From positions 18,288,687 to 18,352,686 of the forward strand of contig OZ026522.1 of the NCBI GenBank assembly GCA_964019695.1: a DNA stretch of 64,000 nt, in the 5' to 3' direction. Numbering within the stretch: the first letter of the stretch is position 1; the number at the start of each line of letters is the position of its first letter. Below the pieces are notes generated by a model that made no database searches, had not been told where the DNA came from, and saw only the letters and a program-made list of their open reading frames with translations. The DNA is from Loripinus fragilis. Its lineage: Eukaryota; Mollusca; Bivalvia; Lucinida; Lucinidae. Below are positions 46,703-55,249 of the stretch, one piece after another. Both the position numbers and the translations under genes were made by a program.

Positions 46703-47416
46703 CAAAATTATAGGTTAAATCTGATTTGTAAGAAAATATTACGATTTTACGCTAAAAATTGTGTTTATCTAGACTATGATTTATACAGTATACAGATAGA
46801 TACACCTCAGTGCACAAGTCGAACTGACTGAACTCGAAACATTACAGGTAATAGTCAAAAGTAATTGACAGCACACTTCTTTAGATGAAACAATGAAATC
46901 TTCTCAACCCGAATTTTATGCAAACGCATCACTTTCGTCTCATGTTTTATGCCGCAAACATTATATTAACATGTATTTAGGTGAATACTTGGCGAAACTT
47001 TGACTTTCTGTGAGATAAAATTTGGTCACAAAAAATACCCACACCCCCTAAACCCCAAAGTCCTGGCATAATTATGCAATATTTTCAAAATATTTTTATT
47101 TTGTTAGATGCACTAAATGTAAGGGTTTCATTTAAGCACAAAACTATAGTTGTCAGTTATGCATTATGCTAGCCACAGGCTGTCAAAATTTGGGCAGATT
47201 GAATAGGAAACTGTCCGAGGTCCTTTGTAGCCCAAACTTTCCATTTACTTTTTCTTAGTTTGATTAAGTAACGTATGTTACAGGCACTTACACACTAGCG
47301 CCCGGAGCACAGAGTGCAAACATCTCTTAAAAGACTCGGCTTTCAATTCTCTACAAGATAGGATATGTCTGCGAAATTCCCTAGGGGGGGAGCAAACCCA
47401 TTCTCAGCCATCCGTC

Positions 47417-47945
47417 TATATCTATTGATGAGATGGTAGGGGCCTGATGCTTTGGCTGTTTGTTGGGCCCACCGGGGTTTACCTGTTGTATTTCTTTTGC
47501 TCCGATATTAAGTTTAATTTACTGTTGAGTCCTTATCCTTGCTTTATCTCTTTGTTATATCTTGATTTATATGTTTTAGCAGATGATGCATTGATAAGTT
47601 AGGGGTCTTTCATGCAATCAAATATCTATGTGTCTTGATCCACATCTGAATTAAGGGTGAGGTTGGCGCCGTTAAACCGGTTTAAGCCCCAGTAAAATGT
47701 TTTACTGACCGTTCCAAGGCGGTACTTCTTTTGTGGATCATTATGTTTTTGTTCTGTCTTGTGTTTGCTATGTCTTTGTGCACGTCTATTTATATGTGTT
47801 TTGTGGTCACCAGCTGGGAAAGGGCTGACCTCTTGGCTCTCGTTTGTGGTGTCTACTGTCAGTTTGTCACTTTCCCATTGGTATCCTGGGTCAGGTGAGA
47901 TACTTGATTGTATCGATTCCTGATCTTTGCACACTTACTTTGCTA
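47417..47945 (+). repeat. retroelement 3' region, copy 2
   Basis: TCTATTGATGAGATGGTAGG, GGCCTGATGCTTTGGCTGTT, CACCGGGGTTTACCTGTTG and GAGTCCTTATCC repeat 41200-41315. The sequence then continues through TATCTTGATTTATATGTTTT, CCACATCTGAATTAAGGGTG, GCCCCAGTAAAATGTTTTAC and CTTCTTTTGTGGATCATTAT. It is the 3' untranslated end of the element whose RT fragment lies at 40554-41349, resumed after the foldback insertion. A third copy is at 59893-60205. Confidence 0.65.
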
Positions 47946-48714
47946 GCTTGGCAAGAAACAGCTCTATAACTTCTACCTGATGAGTTTTCTTTGATCTTCT
48001 TTTAAGGTGCTACTCGCACACTGCATTGTATGTTACGAACGTTCCATGAGTATTATGTTAACTATATTTGATGTCTCTATTAAAGAAAAGAGGGTTGATG
48101 GTAGTTTATGTTTGAGTTACTTCCTCAGCAAATTAACCAGAGTAAAATGAAGTGCATGGACCTGTTCCAGCATGCAAATAAGTACAAGCAGGTCATGTTG
48201 GAGACCATATCTTGAACGTTTAATGGTATTCAGAGAGTAACGTATGTAACCTGAGCTGTAAAATAGTGTAAGCCACCATAATAGGAAACTTAAATCCATT
48301 TGAATAACAGCCTTATAGATTTGCTATATTCACTGACGGATGTAATATATGTATACTCAATAACTGCCTTACTGATACTTGTAAATAACATATGAAACAC
48401 TAAGTAATATATACAACGGCAAAAACTCAAGACATTTATAAAAATAAATGCTAAAATTATGTAACTGTGCTATAAGAAGTTCTTAAACCTGTGCCAGACT
48501 TCAAAAAAGTGTAAAATTTGATGTTGGAGACATTATCAGGAAAATTTAATGTTATTTTGCGGGTAACATACATAACATGATGTTACCCGCTCACACTGCC
48601 ACTCTCTGAGGGCGTACATATTTCATTTTGTGTCTTATACAATGTAGTATCTGGAAATTATAGTGTTCAAAATTCCCCCTGGGGAAGGTGGGGTCAATAG
48701 CCATTGCAAAACCT
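47946..48714. repeat. satellite block with reverse foldback-type unit
   Basis: GTAACGTATGTAAC (48237-48250) and GTAACATACATAAC (48562-48575) mark two unit boundaries. 48590-48700 contains ACTGCCACTCTCTGAGGGCG and AAAATTCCCCCTGGGGA, a diverged reverse copy of the arm unit. No gene. Confidence 0.5.
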
Positions 48715-49230
48715 AGAGAAATACATTTTACATTTTGTGTGATATGGGGCTACCATGTTCAACATCAAATAACTCAAAAAGTATATAAGATAGAAAGGTA
48801 ATCCTTGTAGTTTTTAAAAGGTTAATAAAAATTCTTTAATATAATACCAAATTAATGAACATTAACTGGTTTAAATAAAATTTAAGACAAACTACATTAG
48901 ATTCATTTATCATTTAAAAGGGGGTTCAATGAAAAATGCAACGTACACTACATCAGGGGTGACTATATTTGTTTTCAAATGTCAATATCTGTGGCCCAGT
49001 AATAGCTCACCTTGAAAATATAACCAATTTGGAAATCCTACAGTATCTTTTGCACTTTTCTGAAGTCTCATAAAAATGTTAATTATCAATATTTTGTAGG
49101 GTAACGTATGTAACAGGCTGTTACCGCTTTACGCTGCCATTGTCAGAGGGCTAACATGTTGCAAAAATCCTTGCAAGACATTGGGCTTTAAGAAAAATAT
49201 GGTCTACAAGATTCCCCCTGAAACCATATC
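48715..49230 (+). repeat. right copy of the 470-bp direct repeat
   Basis: Counterpart of 39995-40470 (TTTTGTGTGATATGGGGCTA, TATTTGTTTTCAAATGTCAA, CCAATTTGGAAATCC, TTGCAAAAATCCTTGCAAG). It also carries GTAACGTATGTAAC at 49101-49114 and GATTCCCCCTGAAACC at its end. Confidence 0.65.
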
Positions 49231-49552
49231 CAGCCAGTGGCCTATTTGTAAACAAATTCTCAACCACTTTCATTTATTCATAGAAATGAGCATGTAGAAA
49301 TGAACAAGTTTTCATGCAGTTGGTCATGCACCTGGATAACAATAATAGACTGTCTATTTTATGCTTCTGACAGCTTATCTTGAGATGTTTGATGGGCTTA
49401 CATATATATCGCTACATTGCTAGTTTCCTGGTTGTAAAACTGGCTATTCGCATTTCAGTAAGGGTACGTGGTTGACTGTGTGGCTATGACCGCCCGCAAG
49501 GCACGATTAAACCCTGCCTCGAGGTTATAAAGCTTGAGTTCATTCTCAGACT

Positions 49553-49624
49553 CAAAATAAAGTGGAATGATTGGCTGCTTGCGGACACGTGTCCGCAGGC
49601 AGCCAATCATTGTGCTTTATTTTG
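49553..49624. repeat. 72-bp spacerless hairpin
   Basis: GATTGGCTGCTTGCGGACAC is followed directly by GTGTCCGCAGGCAGCCAATC. Arms are 36 bp each with about three mismatches and no loop. It sits inside a larger worn element that starts CTGCCTCGAGGTTATAAAGC (49515) and resembles the MITE at 22311. Confidence 0.75.
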
Positions 49625-49815
49625 AAGCATGATTGAACCATGACATAACAAACTCAACAAAATGAGAGTGCATAGAGTGAAGATTCAGATCAGTCTTGAC
49701 ACCCACAAGTCTGATCAATCTTTGCTGTGCGTGCAGAGGGCAATTAAGGCCAGAATATTTTTATAAGTTGATTTACGGGATTGTTTTAGATTTAGGGTCG
49801 GGGGACGAAAAAAAG

Positions 49816-49851
49816 CTCTGAAAATGACCAGTTGACTGGTCATTTTCAGAG
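49816..49851. repeat. 36-bp hairpin
   Basis: CTCTGAAAATGACCAGT and ACTGGTCATTTTCAGAG form a perfect 17-bp stem with a 2-base centre. No gene adjacent; it is not followed by a T-run and this is a eukaryote, so it is not called a terminator. Confidence 0.7.
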
Positions 49852-49859
49852 ATTTTTTC

Positions 49860-51025
49860 AGAGTTTTTTTTAATATCTCCAGAAAACAACTGTAAAACTA
49901 GTAAGGTAAACCAACAGTCTGTATTAAATCTTTAAATATTTCATCATTTTCCTAAATATCTGGACATGATAATCACTATTAACAGTGTCACTCTCAAAAT
50001 TACACAGAAAGAACCTCGAAAATACATTATTTTTCCATCGAAACAAATGATACTTAGAGTCGGCGGATAAAATAAAAAATAATTTTAGAAATTATTATAT
50101 TTTTACTTTCTGGAAAAAGTTGTAAATCAACTATACTGAAGGACATAAAAACGCACCACCTGCTTAAATGCTAATTTATGTCGAAAATTGGATATTTTCA
50201 TTATGTGAAAAATAAAATTTACAAGTTCCGTCATTTAGCTTGCATCCAATAAGAAAATCGGAACGCTGTGACTTATGATTGCCGTGACGTCGCAATAATT
50301 CTGAGACAACTCAAATTAAAAAAGTCACAGAGTACCCATACCTTCCATTATGAACGAAAAAAAGTTATCGAACCAATGTTTGTTCTTGAAAGCAAAAGGA
50401 AAGAGAAAATCAAATCATGAAGGTTTAGGCCCCTGGCAACGTTCATTACGTCTACATGACGTCATTGATTTTTGACGTAATTGGCCGTTTATATCCTAAG
50501 GATCAGGAGTAATCAAACTCTTTTTGTTGCCAACAGGTACTCCTTAATCAGTTGCATAAAAGACAAAAGTATCGCGACATGAGCGGACGTCACACGTCTG
50601 TTATTGATGTTTGAAAATTTAAGACTGACGTTAGCAAAGAAACGCTGCGAGTTGGAGCGTGATAAAACGATTATTTCTGAAAACTTTTGTGTTTTCCCAA
50701 TTGTTAAGACATCTTGCTACCACCTAAAAGTGTTTGTTTTCAAATTGAATCATATTCACATTTGTCAGACGACAATTGTTGAAAAACACTTGCGTCGATA
50801 TTACGTCAGAATGAACAGCAAATCAAAATCATGGCAAATCATGGCCGTTTTGCAAGAGGATAAAACATGATAAAGAAAACATCCTCAAATCAATCACGTG
50901 GAAGAGACAGAGAATGTAAAATGGTGCGTTTTTAAAGTCCCTCAGTATAAAATAACTCTTGCTTTAGGACATGCAGATAGCCAATACTCTGATCAGACTA
51001 AGAGATGGCATCAACACTCAAATCA
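49860..51025. other. no gene seen
   Basis: AT-rich. An 88-codon frame at 50604-50870 has no domain or splice context. CAAATCAATCACG occurs at 50885 and again at 51019, just before the minisatellite. Confidence 0.4.
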
Positions 51026-51029
51026 ATCA

Positions 51030-51294
51030 CGCTAAGAAAACCAAGAATATGCCTGTGCGCCAAGAGAAGACTCAGAATATGCCTGTGCGCCAAGAGAAGA
51101 CTCAGAATATGCCTGTGCGCCAAGAGAAGACTCAGAATATGCCTGTGCGCCAAGAGAAGACTCAGAATATGCCTGTGCGCCAAGAGAAGACTCAGAATAT
51201 GCCTGTGCGCCAAGAGAAGACTCAGAATATGCCTGTGCGCCAAGAGAAGACTCGTCTTCTCTTGGCGCACAGGCATATTCTTGGTTTTCTTAGC
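51030..51294. repeat. 30-bp minisatellite closed by an inverted copy
   Basis: Six identical 30-bp units (CAAGAGAAGACTCAGAATAT then GCCTGTGCGC) fill 51061-51240, with partial units on both sides. The left edge 51030-51071 (CGCTAAGAAAACCAAGAATA ... AGAGAAGAC) is repeated perfectly in inverted form at 51253-51294, separated from the last unit by TC. The whole block can form a long hairpin or a shifting set of hairpins. Because 30 is a multiple of three, three frames stay open on the two strands (TQNMPVRQEK repeated and others), but nothing indicates translation. Confidence 0.9.
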
Positions 51295-51387
51295 GAAACA
51301 ATAATATAATCTAAGAAAAAGGGTTTGACACTTTTTCCAAATCACACAATGTTTTCCTTGATAATTGACTTCCATCTTGGATATATA

Positions 51388-52377
51388 CTGCTCAACAAAA
51401 GTTTAGCACGGATAAATATAAATTGATTTTTTATTTGAGCAAATTACTTACCGTTAAAAAATATCTGCTGAAATGATGGTTTGATATGTGATAAAGTTAA
51501 GGAAAGCAATTGGTGTACCTTAATTGGGTTTCTACTGCGTCGTTTATTACTTTAAACAAGAGAGGGGTCACAAAAGCGTTTCAACTGCATTATTGGCATA
51601 ACAAAATTGATACAACATCGGTATATAAAGTCCTTTGTTTTCCAGCTTAGTCGAATCAGCCATTCTGAAAAAAGTCGTCTCTATTGAGCATTTGAAACAA
51701 AAGTTGAGTCTTGATAACAACTTACGTCGTTGTTATAATGACGTTTACAAGTCAAAAACAGTACCGTTTTGCGTTGTGTAAGCATGCTTAATTTAAAGGG
51801 TATTCATGTTTAAGAGGATGCCAAAAGAGCGACAATTAAGGGTAAGGCACGTTTATTAAATTTGGTCCCTGGGTATTTAATTCATAAAAAAGTGACGTTA
51901 ATCTGAAGTTGAAGCTAAATGAAGGCGGTAACGCTATCTAAAGAAGACGTTTTCAAAGGATCAACTAACATAAATGATCCGGGTGATTGTGCCACTCTAG
52001 ACTCAAAAAGATTACTTGACCGCTTGATTTACTTCGCTGAAAAGTCAAGAAGTGAGAAAATCATTTTAAACAACATAATGGAACGGTAAAACGTGGCATA
52101 AACGGGGGTCAAACTTTGATGTTTTTAATTTTTTCATCATTACGAACCTTTTGCTTTACATTAGAATCAAAAGTTTTAATTTTCGATGTAGACGTGGATC
52201 CTTTACATGCCCATGACATCAAATTTAACGTCAATCCACTGATGCCTTACCAGATTACCTTTTGTCTGGCGGACACGAACAGACGTAAATTTCAAGATCC
52301 CTATATATGTTGATTGTTTCATTTTTGTTCAAAGTGAGGCATCATGTTAAAATCCGTGCTTAACTTTAGTTGAGCAG
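51388..52377. mobile_element. 990-bp Tc1/mariner-type element, no transposase
   Basis: CTGCTCAACAAAAGTTTAGC at the left and the complement of CTGCTCAACTAAAGTTAAGC at the right give TIRs of about 26 bp with two differences (both continue CACGGAT). TA flanks both ends (51386-51387, 52378-52379). Internal frames are short and carry no DDE motif, so it is a non-autonomous derivative. Confidence 0.85.
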
Positions 52378-52561
52378 TATATATCAAAATGCTCAATTGT
52401 GCCAGGGGGTGGGGTCATCGCTTGGACTATTCAAGGATAATGAGTGCACTTCAAGAATCAACAAAGAAAAAAAGGTTAAAATCAAGTTCCAGCGCCTCCC
52501 AGATTTCACTCATTTTCTGCCAATTATGATGTTGCGGCTCCAGCATGGTTAGATGTTACCA

Positions 52562-52751
52562 TTATCCAATAATCGCTGACCCATGACATGACTGGTCACA
52601 CCTAGACGTATAATCGTTGTTGTCACAGAGGGATGCCTTGCAGTAGATATCAAGTCCTTCTTTATTATTGGTGTATTCAATTTCTTGGAACACAAATCTA
52701 ACCTCATGCTGCGAGTAAGAAATAATGTGGGTATTCTGGTCAGTCACGCAT
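52562..52751 (-). CDS. ZP gene last exon
   Basis: Acceptor CCTTTTTTTCCAG|ATGCG; the first base completes a Gly codon, so the junction reads NG|C, the conserved NGC of ZP-C. The exon encodes RFVFQEIEYTNN and CKASLCDNN, ending C-x3-C and TAA at 52564-52562. It lacks a furin site and transmembrane segment. A weak donor (CATGG|GTCAGC) could allow a further exon. Confidence 0.7.
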
Positions 52752-55196
52752 CTGGAAAAAAAGGAATGAGCCGCGACATGTGGTTTACAACAGTATTGTA
52801 TATATATTTTGAAAAGTGTAGACTCAAGACGAGCCTTTGCAGCCCCCTTTTAAGCTTAGAAACTCCAAATGCTGTTTGGGCGGTGGCTTAAGCGTCATTG
52901 AATATTCAAATGACCAGTGGAGGCTCTGACCAGACTGCCCATATGCACAGGCTAGTCCGAGCCTTTGCTGGTCGCACATATACCACATTGTTGGAAGTCT
53001 CGTGTCGTGGCTCAAATATGGAACAAAACATGAGATTTTGGTTACTTATTGTGTTCGTGCGAATGTTTCTAATGTCTCTAGCCTAATATCAAGTGCTAGC
53101 CCAATTGTAGGCTATTCAATACTTTCACACGGCTATATCATGATTAAGCACATGAGGAGGATGCAATAGTAACTTATTATCATAAACTATGATGATTATG
53201 AGGATGGATAGATAAAAAAAGCCCTGAGGATCACCGTTTGACATCACGAGGCTTGCCGAAGTAAAAGGTAATTTTGTGTGTATGAGGCAAACTATCTCTG
53301 TGCATGTGTGCGTGCGTGTGTTAAAACATAATTGAGCCGCGACATATGATTTCCAACCATGTGGTATGTGCGACCAGCAAAGCCTCAGATCAGACTGCGC
53401 ATATGCGCAGTCTTATCAGAGCCTTGGCTAGTTGCTTGAATATTATAGGAGTGTTGAGCTACTGCCCAAACATCTTTTGGAGTTTGTAAACTTAAAAGGT
53501 GGCTGCACAGGCTCAAATTAGTCTACACTTGTCAAAATGCCACATTGTTGGTAATCACATGTCGCGGCCCATATTCATACCCATTCTTGATAATGTAGTA
53601 GCTCTGTTCCTCTGGAGTCTCTTTGTACGGCTTCATATAACACGAACGAAGAACCAGCTTTATATCACTGTCCTGAGTTTCAGTGAAGACTTTCCCATAG
53701 ACAGTTTCTCCAACACTGATATGGAACGGAGGCCCTGGTAAAGACTTGGAAAATGTCTGATCCCTGTAGAACACCAGTTAGACAGAAGAATGTTCAGGTG
53801 GTGGAGTGTTTATGCTACCTGGTAAATGTTGTCCGTCATGGTGCATATGCGCAGATGCAGTCGCGTCACGTGGAACGTCACACTCAACATTCAGATCCCA
53901 GAAATGATGTCTGATTATGAACGTGAAAACGGGATCGTGTTGGGCGTAGACAAGTTTGTTGACAAACTTCAGTGAATGTGGCGTTTTCTGAAAAAAGGTT
54001 ATATGTATCTAAGTATGCAAAATGTTTTGATTTTATGTCATAAAAAAGATAAGGTCTACAAGACATGGGTCAATATGAAAATAATTGCGGTAAGCCCTTT
54101 TCCAGCAGGTGTATTCTCATTATTTTATATTTACTTTTCGTACGATGGCTAGTACCTACTGGGTTCTTTAACCCCTTAATTACACGAAAAGTAAATCTGG
54201 TGAATTTAGAGACCTTTCTGACCTCGTATTTATGTCACAAACATAGAAATCCACAGGCTATTTAACGCTATTCCCGATTTTTTATTCTCTTCCTAGAGCA
54301 GTTTTCTATTAAATATTTACCAGTGGTTAAGCATTAGATCGCTTCGTAGCTTGGTTTATGATTGTAGCATTTCTTGGTAAGTAATTTTGGTACTTATCAC
54401 AAATTGGGGGCAACGATGGTGCATGCGAGCCTGTGCAAATGCGAAGACTCACAAGAGACTTCAGTACTCGCATATTTATACACATTTAGGATGTACATGA
54501 AAAATCAGAAAAATATTTACACACGTAGCCTCACTTGATTAACTGTGAAAAAATAAGTGTCATTGTAACCTTTCAACTACTCTAAAAGCAATGTTCTGTT
54601 TGATTCGCTGGATACTGATGGAATTGTTTAAAATTTATCTCTAGAGAAATCTTTTCCTCAAGTCATTGTAGTAAGAAAGTAAGATTAACTTTGCACCAAA
54701 CGAGGTGGGAGTCCAACTACCACTGTTTTGGAGTAAAATTTCACAAACATTTTACAGCGTACGTCAGCGAGGCTTTTATGCATATGCATATGTTTGGGCT
54801 TATGTGGTGTTTGTCTCATTTCAGTACATACCGTTTCTACAGTCGAGCAGTTTTGTAGTCCCTGGTCGAAGACTAAAATCATATTTGATTCCATAGTTCC
54901 TTTGCATGCAAAGTTACCAAGATATATATCATCCTTTTGTATACCAGGATAAATTGACATCATTATCGTCATGTCGATTGTTATGTTCCACTTGTCTGGC
55001 TCGCATGCAGTATGGATCGCTTGTTGAGGCAGTAGATGGGAGTGGGCAGGGGTTATTGAAGTTATCATAAAGTTGGTAGTTCTTAACTCAGGTGTTTTAG
55101 TTCTAAGTGAAGTTGGATTTTGCGTCGTTAACAACGCCAGCTTTGGTGTTGTGTATGTTGCTGTTTTTGACAGTCCGGATTGGTATGTCGTAGAAC
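52562..55196 (-). CDS. ZP-domain protein gene (three exons, one in-frame stop)
   Basis: Spliced minus-strand gene with exons 55196-54832, 53987-53581 and 52751-52562. The phases match at both junctions (0, then 2). The product begins with a Thr-rich linker, then ZP-N: ACEPDKWNITIDM, LGNFACKG, LQNCSTVET, then FVNKLVYAQHDP and DLNVECDVP, giving four cysteines in ZP-N order. ZP-C follows: VFYRDQTFSK, LVLRSCYMKPY, IIKNGCVTDQ across the second junction, VRFVFQEIEY and IYCKASLCDN...CDQSC. ZP domains polymerise extracellular matrix or membrane glycoproteins. The signal-peptide exon is not in this segment and no transmembrane helix follows the last exon. A TAA at 53778-53780 in exon 2 breaks the frame, so this allele may be a pseudogene or contain a sequence error. 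Confidence 0.75.
52768..53013 (+). mobile_element. 240-bp MITE family, copy 6 (at ZP intron 3' end)
   Basis: Opens GAGCCGCGACATGTGGTTTA and closes GTCTCGTGTCGTGGCTC. Its left edge is 16 bp from the acceptor of the last ZP exon. Orientation matches copy 2 (AGACTCAAGACGAGCC first). Confidence 0.85.
53014..53333. other. middle of the ZP intron between two MITEs
   Basis: No exon. GAGGATCACCGTTTGACATC near 53224 is a fragment of the 27.44-kb hairpin element, and GTGTGCGTGCGTGTG is a short GT-rich run. Confidence 0.5.
53334..53570 (+). mobile_element. 240-bp MITE family, copy 7 (at ZP intron 5' end)
   Basis: Opens GAGCCGCGACATATGATTTC and closes TCACATGTCGCGGCCC. The right edge lies about 8 bp from the donor of the middle ZP exon (53580-53579). 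It is inverted relative to copy 6, so the two copies face each other across 320 bp of intron. Confidence 0.85.
53581..53987 (-). CDS. ZP gene middle exon with in-frame TAA
   Basis: Acceptor CCTTTTTTCAG|AAAACG gives a start at 53987 in phase 0; donor AATGG|GTATGA ends the exon at 53581 in phase 2. The 407-bp exon encodes the end of ZP-N and the first half of ZP-C. After 69 codons the codon TAA (53780-53778) interrupts an otherwise continuous frame. CTAAC and TTCTACAG nearby mimic an intron end, but no donor of the needed phase 2 upstream keeps the conserved cysteine. Confidence 0.7.
54832..55196 (-). CDS. ZP gene exon with Thr-rich linker and ZP-N
   Basis: Likely acceptor TTATTCTTTTGAAG|GTTCT places the start at 55196 in phase 1. 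The donor is ACG|GTATGT (GT at 54831-54830), phase 0. The exon encodes GSTTYQSGLSK... (mucin-like, many Thr/Ser), then the first three ZP-N cysteines. The ATG at 55248 upstream is open in frame but its peptide is no signal sequence, so I prefer the acceptor. Confidence 0.7.
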
Positions 55197-55249
55197 CTTC
55201 AAAAGAATAAGGTACTATTGAAAAGGTCATTTTTATATGGAACTTCATA

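Larger units (their letters stand above)
46165..47225. mobile_element. 1,061-bp TIR element nested in the foldback arm
   Basis: AAGGACCTCGGACAGT (46165-46180) and its exact complement ACTGTCCGAGGTCCTT (47210-47225) bound the element. It interrupts a unit that is continuous elsewhere: AATGTCTTTA before and TAGCCCAAACTTTCC after correspond to the uninterrupted AATGTCTTCTTTTAGTGGCT at 45076. No obvious target duplication or transposase frame. It contains a poly-C hairpin and one GTGCTCAAAAGAACC hairpin. Confidence 0.75.
41350..47415. mobile_element. 6-kb foldback structure inserted in the retroelement 3' region
   Basis: Left CCCCCCTAGGGAATTTTGCA with GACATATCCTAT, AGAGATGTTTGCACT and GGGGCGTTAG (41380-41475) is mirrored on the right by AGCGCCCGGAGC, AGTGCAAACATCTCTT, AGGATATGTCTGC and AATTCCCTAGGGGGGG (47310-47392). 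Forward units start near 41380 and 42480; reverse units lie near 45130, 45490 and 47270, so each arm is itself tandemly repeated. The retroelement sequence is continuous across the insertion (GACTTAT before, CTATTGATGAG after). The exact target duplication is not resolved. A TE-family protein fragment lies at the centre. Confidence 0.6.

Noticed and set aside
49816..49851. Rho-independent terminator
   Set aside because: Eukaryotic context and no gene upstream.
51030..51294. CRISPR array
   Set aside because: Units are identical and contiguous with no unique spacers, and the genome is eukaryotic.
50971..51375. Repetitive proteins (TQNMPVRQEK, LRICLCAKRR, LLLAHRHILS) on both strands
   Set aside because: All are translations of the 30-bp minisatellite, which stays open in three frames because 30 is divisible by three.
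53710..53765. 55-bp intron removing the TAA in the ZP exon (actual span about 53764-53818)
   Set aside because: CCAG|GTAGCA is phase 1 but the acceptor TTCTACAG requires phase 2, and 55 bp is very short for a molluscan intron.
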